In this document: positions 21,034 through 31,474 of the stretch, piece by piece
Layout: each line of letters opens with the position of its first letter
Position numbering within the stretch: the first letter of the stretch is position 1
DNA from: Dactylorhiza incarnata
Taxonomy: Eukaryota > Streptophyta > Magnoliopsida > Asparagales > Orchidaceae
Assembly: GCA_033032865.1 (NCBI GenBank)
Contig: JAWHQI010000166.1
Location: 4,340,001 to 4,404,000, forward strand
Direction of reading: 5' to 3'
DNA: 64,000 nucleotides
Translations under genes and position numbers: made by a program
The notes under the pieces: generated by a model
Seen by the model: the letters and a program-made list of their open reading frames with translations, nothing else
Databases searched by the model: none
Told to the model about the DNA's origin: nothing

Positions 21034-24000
21034 CTCCCCCTTGAAGTGGGAAGTTGAAAACAGCCCAAGTAAACTCCTCAGCCGAGTGAACGGCCCCTTC
21101 GCCAGCGCCTTTGTGAATATGTCAGCAATGTTGTCCTCACTCCGAACTTGCTCGACTGAAAGAGACCCCTCCAGCACCTTCTCACGAATGAAATGATGCT
21201 CGATCTCGATATGCTTGGTCCTCGCGTGACACACTGGATTAGTAACTAGTTTGAGTGTACTCTCATTGTCGCCGCGGAGCAGAGTCGGACCCCGAATCTC
21301 CTTATGGACATCTCCCACCAACCTCCTAAGCCAGATGGCTTCTTGAGCTGCCAAGGCCGAAGCCTTGTATTCCGCTTCCGTGGTAGAGACAGACACGGAA
21401 TCCTGCTTCTTAATGCACCATGATATAGTTGTAGGGCCCTCCATAAAGACGAATCCAGACGTCGACTTCTGATCATCCAAATCTCCCCCGTAATTAGCAT
21501 CCATGTACTCATGCACCTCGAAACCCGCATCCCTCCTGTATAAGAGACCCATATCCGAAGTCGCTTTGACATACTTCAAAATATTCTTAGCCGCTAGTAG
21601 ATGAGGCATCATTGGTTCCGTCATATAATGACTCACCCTGCCAACTGCATACGCAATATCCAACCTAGTGATGGTCAGATAAATCAAGCTCCCAACCAGA
21701 GCTCGGAACACAATCGGATCTTCCAGAATCCTCTCCTCATCCTTCCAAAGTTTCATGGCCTTCTCCAGAGGTGTAGAAATGCATTTACCTTCCTTCATGC
21801 TGAATCGCTCCACGATTCGCTCCGCATATCCAGCCTGGGACACCAGCACTCCACTTTCCTTCCTCTGCACTTCGAGTCCAAGGAAATGGTGGAGTTCACC
21901 CAAGTCCTTCATCTCAAATCTGATAGATAGCTCAGAACAAAGCTTTGTTACCTCCTCCTTCGAATTCCCCGTCACGATCATATCGTCGACGTAAAGCAGC
22001 ACGATGACTTGAAGCTCCCCGTTCTTCTTGACAAACAAGTTTGAATCAGAGTCTAAAGCACTGAATCCACAAAATAGGAGATATTCTACGATCTTCTCGT
22101 ACCACGCCCTCGGCGCTTGCTTCAACCCATATAGGGCCTTCTTCAGCTTACAGACAGTCTGGAAAATCTTCAGATATAAAACCTGGCGGCTGGACCATGA
22201 AGATATCCTTGTCAATCTCGTCGTACAAGAAGGCATTCTTTACGTCGAGTTGCCAAATCTCCCACCCAAAGAAAGCCGCCAAGGCAATAACGAACCGTAC
22301 TGAAGTCATCTTCGCCACCGGACTAAATGTCTCTTCATAATCTTCACCGTATTGCTGTGAGAATCCATGAGCCACAAGGTGAGCCTTGTATCGCTCGATA
22401 CTGCCATCTGCCTTCTTCTTGAGCTTGTAGACCCACTTGCATGTCATAGGGGTAATGCCCTTGGGCCTGGGCACAAGAGACCAAGTCTCATGGTGACAAA
22501 GGCAGCTCCACCTGAAGATTTTCCACAGCTCTCTCCGGCTCCTCCACCCTGCTTTCTGGTAATACAACACCAGAACTTCCCTTGTATGATGTCACCTCAT
22601 CAAACACGATGGCATGAGATACAATAAATCTCCACGTCTCCGGGTCCATGCACTTCCAGCCCTTCTTTCGATCATCATATCCCACGAAGACTAGCTTCCT
22701 TGTTTTTGCATCTAGCTTCGTCCGAAGCGCATCTGGAACGTGCACATAGCAGGTGGAACCAAACACCCGAAGGTGTGCCACGCTTGGCTTTTCCTTGAAT
22801 ATCATCTCATGCGGAGTCAACATGTTGATGGGACTGAGAGGCATCATGTTGATGACGTAGGCGGCACAAGACATTCCCTCCGCCCAGAAGGACCTTGGGA
22901 TACTCTTGGCATGCAGCCAACACTTGCAGGTCTCCGTCAGATGACGGATCTTCCGCTCTACAACTCTATTTTGTTGTGGAGTATGCGCACAAGTAAGCTC
23001 TCTCCAGATGCTCGCCTTCCTGCAAAAACTAGAGAACTCACCAGAGGTGAACTCCCCCCCCCCCCCCCCGTTGTCAGTTCTCAACTTCTTTATCCGCAGA
23101 CCTAGCCGACCCTCCACTAGCTCCTTGAACTCCACAAACTTGGTGAACGCCTCCTCCTTCTCCTTCAGGAAATAAACCCAGACATATCTGGTGTAATCAT
23201 CGATCAACACCAGCATATAGCTGCTGCCTCTGAGGCTTGGGGTAGCAGTCGGTCCCATCAAGTCATCGTGGATACACTCCAACGGCACACTACTCATTGT
23301 CTGCGACTTATCAAACGGCAGTCGATGAGACTTGTCGAACTGACATCCCGCGCAAACGTGACTGTCACCGTAGGAAGATAGACTAGGCAGGCCCTTGACT
23401 AGACCTTTTATCGCCATAGCCTTCAGCTTATCCATCCCTACATGCCACAACCTCTCGTATCATATAACGGCACTATCATTTGTCTTCATCTTATCAACAT
23501 AAGAACTTATCGATAAAATGAACAAGTCTTTTGCCCTTCTCCCGACATGAACGACATCGGCCTTTACGGACACCACGTTTCATAGAAACCTCACTTCTGT
23601 TGGACCGAACAGAACGTGATACCCAGCGTGTACAATGTTGGTCATGGAGAAGAGATTTTTACTCATTCCGGGCACATGATAGATCTTCAACATTAGTGGC
23701 CCCCTATCACTACCCAAGGAAACAACCCCCACCTTCTCGACAGTATGCACAGTATCATCAGCAGTTATGATAGCATCAGTACCTAAGTAAGGCTGCGCTG
23801 AAGAAAGCTTCGACTCGTCCCAAGTGAGGTAATGACTACACCCTGAGTCCACGATCCATTCCTCCTGATAGTTGATAGGAGCCACAGCTCCGACAGAAGC
23901 CGAGAAGGCTCCTCCCCATCCTCCATCATTTGACCTGGCCTCAGTTTCCTCCTTCCCTGCAGCAGCATGCCCTGACTGAAGATTCACCCGGCAATCCTTC

Positions 24001-24797
24001 CTGATGTGACCAAGCTTTCCGCATCTAAAGCATTTGGGTCCTTCTCCCTTCTTCTTCCCTTCAGCCTTGGGAGCATAGCCCCTCTCCTGCAGTCCAGAAG
24101 TTGAAGGCCCTTTGCCTCCAGCGGTCTTCTTCTTCTTAGCCCATTTCTTCTTCTTCCCTGTGAAGAGCACCTCGCCTTCTCCCCCAGACACTGACACCCC
24201 CGCCATCTGCCTTGCCAAGCTCTCCTTCGACGCAAGCAGATTCTCCAGCTCCAGCAGAGAAGGCTGATTTGCCCAACCCTACACCGACGTCCCAAAGGTA
24301 ACATACTCCTTCCGCAAGTCGCGGATGATGTGCCTCTTCAGCTTCGCCTCAGAAATTGGCTCATCAGGATCCAGTGCTGAAATCTCAGCGCACAGGTTCT
24401 TTATCTTCAGGAAGAACGTAGAAATAGACAAATCTCCCTGAGCCGACCTAGCCAGCTCATTTTCCAGGAACTGTAGCCTCGCTACATTCTTTTTGTTAAA
24501 TAGCCCATCAAGGGCTCTCTAGATCTCTGCAGCTGATCCACACCCTAAGATGTGATTGAATAGGTTAGATGATATTGCCCTTTTCAAAGTGAACTCTGCC
24601 TTCGCATTAATCCTTCTCCAATTCCTCACCTCATGACCATTATCCCCAACTGGGACAACTTCCTGCGTACTATCTCCTCCACAAACCTCCCAGAGGTCCT
24701 CGCCCAGAAGATAACTCTGCATGCACGACTTCCACTTCTTAAAGTTAGTCGACTCAAGCATCTCAATTCCAAGACGTCTTGCAAAACCTGCTTCCAT
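21028..24797 (-). pseudogene. Copia-A gag-pol
   Basis: Gag starts MEAGFARRLGIEML (24797), with the UBN2-type motif FKKWKSCMQSYLLG and a CCHC knuckle CFRCGKLGHIRKDC. Then come protease IVDSGCSHYLT; integrase with VLIDDYTRYVW, DNGG...GEFTS and TPQQNRVVERKIRH; RT with [26 protein letters not shown] and YVDDMIVTGNSKEE; and RNase H with STTEAEYKAS and HIEIEHHFIRE. Compared with sister copia-C it has stops near 24520 and 23580. It has lost the linker between integrase and RT near 22490, and 16 C (23054-23069) add Gly codons in the integrase catalytic stretch. The stop codon lies just inside the LTR. Inactive. Confidence 0.93.
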
Positions 24798-24873
24798 GGC
24801 TCTACCACTGGTTCCTTCTTCACAAAGGCGATGGCAACTTTAAGTTGTTCACTGCTCTATCCACTCCAACCAC

Positions 24874-24885
24874 GCTCTGATACCA
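24874..24885 (-). other. Copia-A primer binding site
   Basis: On the minus strand, TGGTATCAGAGC starts directly after the 5' LTR; initiator tRNA-Met type. Confidence 0.92.
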
Positions 24886-26073
24886 TGTGAAATTTTCCGT
24901 AGATCTAGGAGTGAGCAGGAATCGTACAACTTAAAGTTACAGCCAACAACCAGAAGCACATGAAACAAGGCAATCTTTATTGATAATAATAGAAATCTTC
25001 ATAACAGAGCGAGGTATACATAACGAGACATGATTTCGCCAATACACGAAACCAAAAAAAATACAAGCTGAAGAAAGATAACTGGCGGTCTGAACACTGA
25101 GACCGCCAGACCGCGCGACCTGGGTGTTCGCGCGACTAGAAATGGAGATCGCACGAACAAACTGTCGGCGACTTGAACAACACCACTTAAGCTCTGCGAC
25201 CTCCCGAACTCCACTGATTCTCCCAAACTCCAGCAACCCGCACTGCAAGCCGCAAGACCGCCCGGACACCTTAGAAGAAGAGGTGATCGCTGCTGTCCGC
25301 ACAATCCGTAGAAGCTGCACAAGGAAAGTTCAATCAGCAAACCGCACGGTCACAAAAAAGAGACCGCAAGAACAATGCACGAGATCAGCTTACACTTGGT
25401 ACGATGATTTTACTGCTACAGTGACTCCTATTTATAGGCGTGGGACCAGATCCAGTCACCACCCTATGAGATAGAGTCACCGCCCTGACCGCGCGACCTA
25501 AGATCGGTCAACCGGCGCAGTCAGCAAAAGATCGCTCTGCGCTTAGTGAGCTCGCCGACTTCTATCCTGACCAGGAGATCGCCACTCCTCCAAGAAGCCG
25601 TGTGATCATGACATCTCGCACGGTCATGACGCCCACCACCAGTGTTCGCATATACGAGACCTCCTCCAGAGACCGTGAACACAAAGAGGAGTCCGCGCGA
25701 CCAAGAGATCCTTAGTCTGCGCGCACCATCAAGAACCCGGACAGTCACCAGACTGGACTGCCAGATACCAGAACACAACCCTGTGCGGTCAAGGCTTAAC
25801 CCGCACAGTACTGAAGACCAGTTCACCACGCGGTCACACGAACCAGACCGCGCGACCTCACCTTACTGAAATCAGCTCGCCACGCGGTCACACAAACCAG
25901 ACCGCGTGGCCTCACCTCGGCAATCTTGGACAGAAGAACGGTGGTCAGGCCGAATATACTGTGGCTAGACCGAATAAGTCAGACCGCAGAAGGAGACCGC
26001 AAGACCGCGCGGTTAGACCAGACCGCGCGGTCACCTCCTAGACCGCCAACATCACACTTCAACATTTTCAACA
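24886..26073 (-). repeat. Copia-A 5' LTR (intact)
   Basis: 1188 bp. Minus-strand TATA box at 25428-25437. Dyads ACCGCGCGGTC cluster on its upstream side (25480-26045). It shows the unoccupied copia-B target site AGAAG near 25934. Confidence 0.95.
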
Positions 26074-26078
26074 GTCTT

Positions 26079-26147
26079 CACCTCCAGTCATAGATTTTGC
26101 CTAGTATTTTCCGAGGAAACTGCTATCCACGCTCACCGCACCAGAAA
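26079..26147 (-). other. Gypsy-1 leader and primer binding site
   Basis: Minus-strand TGGTGCGGTGAGCGTGG lies four bases after the LTR end and is shared with gypsy-2 (56138). I cannot assign the priming tRNA with certainty. Confidence 0.6.
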
Positions 26148-26875
26148 TGTTGGAACCAAAAACTTGATTTACGGAGTTCGGACACCAAAATGGGTGCGGC
26201 TCGCCCTTACTTCTAACAGGTGAGAACAAATAACTGGACACTCAGAACCGTGGGCTCTCGTGAGATGGCCTTAACCCAAAAACAGACCCTTGAGCAGCAG
26301 CGAGGAGGTCCCGCCACTAACCCGAAAAATCAAAAGATTTTCCCCTCCCAAACCAACACTAAGCTCGGCACCTTAGAAAACCAAAGAGCTTGAAAGAAGA
26401 AACTCTCTCCAGGAAACCCAAAAAAGGATCCTCCTTAAGGTGCATATGGGGGGTCTATTTATATGATTCTGAAAATGGTCTGCGGATAACGGCCTCCGCC
26501 TTTCGGTTTTTCCTATCCGCAACCCCAAAATGATATGCGGATAGCTAAACCACACAACTTAAAAATACTACAGGCAGACCACTGCTATCAACTTGTCGAG
26601 TGCTCCCTTGGTGCACTCGCCCAGGGAGTTGCTAACTACCTGGCGAGTTCCCCTTGGTGCACTCGCCCAGGGGGCTACCAACCCCCTGGCGAGTGCTCCT
26701 TGGTGCACTCGCCCAAGGAGCCATTAGCAACCTGACGAGTGCCCCCTCCTTGTGCAATCGCCAAAGGAACTGAAGGCCCTTATAGGTTTGGGTGCTTTGC
26801 GCGGGGGTATACTCTCCTTTACCTAGGCGCCCTCGCTGACACCCGTGACCGACTCTCCAAAGTATGGGGTTGTAC
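26148..26875 (-). repeat. Gypsy-1 5' LTR with short tandem array
   Basis: Begins (minus) TGTACAACCCC and ends TTCCAACA, as in the gypsy-2 LTR. A 50-bp-class repeat (26596-26765) contains hairpin-forming ACTCGCCCAGGG and CCCTGGCGAGT pairs. A minus-strand TATA-like ATATAAATAG lies near 26455. Confidence 0.8.
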
Positions 26876-26929
26876 AGAGAGGAAAGAATAGTGGTTTCAA
26901 ACTATCTCTTAAGTTATTATTGTGTAGTT

Positions 26930-28290
26930 TTCATGTCCTTTATATTAACTTTTTTTCATTTCTTTTAGATGTTGCCCACAACCAAAAAATTCAATACGGT
27001 GGAATAGCTCATGAAATATAAGATAAATTTGACATGACGTTTAGCCATGTTGTAGCTACCGGAGAGAATGTTTGGATCTTTTTCATGGGAACTATGTCAC
27101 TTGCATTTGATCATCATGACAGTGTTTCCAAGGGTGATGATCATATTGTAGAAAATATAAATACATAGACATTCACATGTGATGACATTTGTTCAATTGC
27201 TCAGAAAGAGCTAAAAGATAGCGCCACAATTTTACAAGGTTCTAAGTGACCAGGCAGTAGGAAAAAAGGATAAAAAGCAATCATAATATATACACACGTC
27301 TAACAATTAGTACAGTTATCACGAAATATTGCAAGTACTCTCATATTACCCACAAAACCTCCCAGTGTGTACTTGTTGAATGAAGCTTTAGAGGAGCTTG
27401 AAAAAAACCCAAAAATATATGAAGATTCACACTTTTATGATAGGATGACAATTTTATTTGTATGATCAATATTCATATCAGTCTTTTCTATGTGTAAGTT
27501 CTTATAATGGCAGATGATAATGAAGAATATGATATCGATGATAAGTTAGTGTCGATTGGTCACTTTAATTGACAACATCATTCTGTGTTGTATAACAACT
27601 TAGTCATCTAAGTATTGTTTGTGATAAATGAGTAACTACTGCAATAAAACAGCATCTACACAAACTAGGGATAAGTGGGTCGATCAATTGTTAGTTGGGC
27701 ATCCAGTGAGATTTCAAATATTTTCAAGATGTCTACATATAATTTTACTGATTTACTCATTGTACTTTAAGCATCTCACATGTTAAAAGGATCACAAAAA
27801 ACTACTGCAAGAGAGATAATGACAATTACCTTATATATTCTAGCATGTAACTGATTAATGAGAGATGCAAGTGAGGGTTTTCAATACTGCACCAAAATTT
27901 GAAGCAGGGTTTTTTATGAGAATCAGCATGCATTGTATCAACTTAATATAAAACCGCTAGACTTTTACGATTGTTCTGACACTAATTTTAAATGACAAGT
28001 GATATATGCCTTATTTCAAAGACTATGTTAGATCCATAGACATAACTTATGTAGATGCAAGCATTCCTGTGAATGATCAGGTGCGATACATAGGACGTCA
28101 TAGTACCCATACTCAAAAAATAATGATTGTATGCTTCGATATATGCTTTACATATGTGTTGTCAGGATGAGAAGGTCCAGCTGATCATGATAGTCGCATA
28201 TTTCAACATTCAGTTAGCGGTCCAAGCTATAAATTTTCACACCCACCTCAATGTGAATATTTTTTTCATTTGATTCAATTAGTTTTACAG
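26930..28290 (+). pseudogene. Eroded PIF/Harbinger element (ORF1 and 5' transposase)
   Basis: The stretch 26970-27160 reads like the Myb/SANT-like accessory protein of these elements (FSHVVATGENVW, then an SKGDDH acidic turn); weak. About 27660-27960 matches the transposase N-terminal region across several stops. The best part (about 28005-28260) reads PYFKDYVRSIDITY (first catalytic Asp), VRYIGRHSTHTQK, CFTYVLSG then EGPADHDSRIFQHSV. The VDAGYP and catalytic Glu regions are missing. It is a different copy from the one at 4738-5803. Confidence 0.6.
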
Positions 28291-28346
28291 CTCATTTATT
28301 AAACCAACAATTTAATTGACCGTGCGTGAATTGGGAGTGGTGCATC

Positions 28347-29161
28347 CAGGGGCGAAACTATTCATGAGCATACTAAAGCACGTACCCGGGTTTAATTTTC
28401 AGGAGAAAAAATATAGTTTTTTGGCTCAGACGAACTAATAAATTTTAAGAGTTGATTTCTCCTTAACCGCTCAACAAAATTCATATTTGAAAGTGGCATT
28501 GGATTCGTATAAAAATACACAAAATAGACAAATCTATCGAATGTTTTCATGGAAATTAGATACGACTACCAATTTTGCCAAATTAATATTTTATAGCAAA
28601 TTTTCAGAAATCCGTTAATTAGATCAAATAATCATCATAATCATCGTACTCATAGAAATTAGTCGAACATTTCTTAACAATTTTATCCCGATCAACATTT
28701 GTTTATCTAAATTTTCAGAAATCTTGACTAGTTTTATAATGAGTACTTTTATCACATTTGTTTATCTAAATTAGCTTAGAGAGCGATGTGACGAAACTCT
28801 TGTCTTCACAAGATCAAAATTGATAGGAAAAAAAATCTAGATGCATAAAGAATTTGATCATACAAGGACACCTAACTAATGAAAATTGGGATATTTACAT
28901 ATACATACATAGATAAGCATACACACTATATTTTTCAGCATTGTGTCTAATTCTTTAAATTTTTCACTTTCTAATTTTTCACGTTAAAATTATTATTGAC
29001 ATTTCTAAATAAACATACACTTTATAATTATGCGTGCATCTGATTCTCTTAAACCGACGGCTCACTTAATTCAGTGACTTGTGAGTACTTCATTAAATCA
29101 AGAAATTTTATTTTTTTTACTTGGTACCTGAGCCGAGTCAAAATCTTAGTTCCGTCGTTGG
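28347..29161. repeat. Possible degenerate non-autonomous DNA transposon
   Basis: Ends CAGGGGCGAAACTA and, inverted, CAACGACGGAACTAAG are weakly complementary, and the interior is AT-rich without coding potential. No clear target duplication. Confidence 0.25.
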
Positions 29162-29306
29162 GTGCTTCTCACGCTAAAGCAGGGGAAGATCAGATGAGCT
29201 TGGAGGGCTGCGTTTAAGAAGATTTGTGTAAAAATGAGATGTGCTAGTAAAACCCCTATTTCATTTCACACACTGACACACACAGATTTGCTTTTAATTG
29301 AAATTT

Positions 29307-30860
29307 GGCAAAATAGTTAAATAAGTCCGTAACGTTTAGGGTAGAATTGAAATTGGTCCCTAAAATTTCAATTGTTTGAAATAGGTCCCTAAAGTTTTCA
29401 ACTTTTTCGAAATTGGTCTCAATTAACTTTGAGTGGTGTTATGGACACACCAATAATGGCTATGGACACCCCTTAATACTAAAATAAAACTTCTAAAAGC
29501 CCTCCTTCTCTCAGCCGCTAAGTACAACCAAGCACGAGGTTCCTGTCGCCCCGACCTAACCCCGCGTCCCCGCCCCTTGGCTTAGCACCGCCGCCGGAAC
29601 CCCCCTTCACCGGCGAAAACCTCGTCGTTTATCACTCCCGTTTCGCCTGTAGCCGCGAGCCAACGCCTCCCCCAACATAGCAACTTCGCCTGGCAACATT
29701 GCTTAGCACCGCCTGAAATAGCTTACAAGATTTTTGACTTCATATGTTATTTTTTGGACTCAAATATTTTTTGTAACGGACTTCATATGTTATTTTTGGA
29801 CTAAAATAGTTAGTGTAACGGACTACATATATTAATTTTTACAACAAATGTTTTTTTAAATTGATTGGATGTTGAAATAACATCTTTTTAAAGAGTTGGT
29901 AATCAAATAACAATTGGTGTGTACATAGTGAGTTTCGGTTGTACATAGCGATATTGAGCTGTACATAGCCGTTGGCTGTCCATAGCCATTTATGGTGTGT
30001 CCATAACATTACTCTTAACTTTTCATCCTCATATTTAACGGAATATGAAAATTTAGTGCTGATTGGGATGCTGAGTAGGATAATGACTATATATGTAAAT
30101 ATTATATTAAACCTGTAATCTATATTCAAATATTTTTGAAATTTCTATTCTAATCTCTCCCTCCCATGAGAAGCAGCTAGCCGCAAACCTGAAGGAATTA
30201 GAGAAAGAGGAGTTTCTCTCTCTAGAAGTATAACTTCTCTCTAAAAATGGCCTCGTCTCCGACCTCCGTTTCTAGCGATTCTTGGTTCTATCTTGTAGCC
30301 GTCGTCAAGGGCTACGTTGCCGTGTAGCCGATTTGTCGTGGTAGTACTCGGTGGAGGCCGTAGAAGGAGTTGGATGTTTTGCTGAAGGTTTATTAATTCT
30401 GTTTTATAACCAAAATTTATTTCATTTTATCCCGATAGCAGAGGACTGACTTTAGTTTTATTGTTGTTTTGTTTCAAATTGGTGAGAGAACGCACCTAAG
30501 TATTTTTCTTAGTAAAATTAATAAAACTTGTTACCTACTATAAATATTTCTTTATTATTTATTTATTTTGAAATTGTAGTTAAATTCATGTAGGCGTCAT
30601 GTTGAAGTTGATGATGAAAAGTTAAATTAGACAAATTTCAAAAAAGTTGGAAATGTTAGAGGCTTGTTTCAAATAATTGAAACTTTATGTATTAGGATCC
30701 TCTCCATTTCTAACGAAATGGAGTCCTTATTGAATGTCTCTTTAACCCTCAGGTTCATTTTTTCCCATTCTTTTATAATTTTTTTATCCCAAAAAATATT
30801 CACCTCCCCTCCAATTTCAATTCTAATTTGAACGTTAAGGATTGATTTAACTATTTTGCC
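29307..30860. mobile_element. Long fold-back (Mutator-like) non-autonomous element
   Basis: Both ends carry GGCAAAATAGTTAAAT in inverted orientation. The inverted match extends inward (around 29370-29420 against 30625-30690) with indels. The interior has GC-rich stretches (29520-29715, 30160-30380) without a convincing protein. A second inverted-repeat element is nested in it. Confidence 0.65.
29425..30019. mobile_element. Nested MITE with GTTATGGACACACC ends
   Basis: GTTATGGACACACC followed by ATGGCTATGGACA at about 29438-29468 recurs inverted at 29968-30010. Non-coding interior. Confidence 0.6.
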
Positions 30861-30864
30861 TTAA

Positions 30865-31326
30865 AATTAGAGAGTATTGATTGTTGGGCCATAAATCCTG
30901 ATCAGTACGGGTGAGTATTGATTGCTCGGGCCATAAAGCCGAAGAGTAGTACGGGCCGGTGAGCTTGTTCCACCGCCTCCGGGTTGCCACGTCGGCGGAT
31001 CTAATTTTACACCGCCTCCGGAACGCCACGTCGGCCATGCCACCCTTCAACGCCGTCTAAGCCTAAACACAAATACGAATTTTGCCATGTTCTCCGACCC
31101 TCCCGCATGCGAATGACCGTTCCGTCCGCACTCACGGCCAGGATTTCCATTTATTATCAATCGGACGGCAGGTACGCATAACGCCCGCATGCGGAACCAC
31201 TTTCTTACCTACTGCATGTTATATCCAGCTTAACGGCGTTTCCTCACACCCAATCCCACCTACTCCCTACTCCTACATCTATAAAATTCTGTACCCATCA
31301 TTTACTCCACCTAAGAAACAACAAAA

Positions 31327-31357
<31 letters not shown>

Positions 31358-31424
31358 CTACTCCCTACTCCTACATCTATAAAATTCTGTACCCATCATT
31401 TACTCCACCTAAGAAACAACAAAA

Positions 31425-31471
<47 letters not shown>

Positions 31472-31474
31472 ACG
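30865..31474 (+). promoter_or_regulatory. Promoter and 5' UTR of the cinnamate 4-hydroxylase gene
   Basis: Two GCCACGTCGGC (ACGT-core) sites at 30986-30996 and 31025-31035, each preceded by ACCGCCTCCGG. A Box-A-type CCGTCC at 31122-31127 and AC-like ACCTACT at 31207 and 31258 are elements typical of phenylpropanoid promoters. TATAAAA occurs at 31280 and 31378 because a 98-bp unit (31259-31356) is duplicated in tandem. CT microsatellites fill the leader. Confidence 0.65.
31259..31455 (+). repeat. 98-bp tandem duplication of the core promoter
   Basis: Units 31259-31356 and 31357 to about 31455 are essentially identical; each contains TATAAAA, ACTCCACCTAAG and a terminal CT tract. Confidence 0.9.

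Larger units (their letters stand above)
8797..26073 (-). mobile_element. Copia-A: Ty1/copia element, minus strand, carrying nested copia-B
   Basis: Flanked by the 5-bp duplication GTCTT at 8792-8796 and 26074-26078. The 3' LTR is at 8797-9849 plus 20897-21033 (split by copia-B) and the 5' LTR at 24886-26073. The reassembled length of the split LTR (about 1190 bp) matches the intact one (1188 bp). Gag-pol at 24797-21028 is broken. Copia-C at 47647-54375 is its sister. Confidence 0.95.
5801..26875 (-). mobile_element. Gypsy-1: Ty3/gypsy (Tat-like) element, nested host of several insertions
   Basis: Read on the minus strand: 5' LTR 26148-26875, primer site and leader 26079-26147, then (after copia-A) gag, protease and RT at 8796-5804. 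There the Harbinger interrupts; the rest lies outside the window. Leader and gag resemble gypsy-2 at 56134 onward. Many stops and frameshifts show it is old. Confidence 0.85.
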
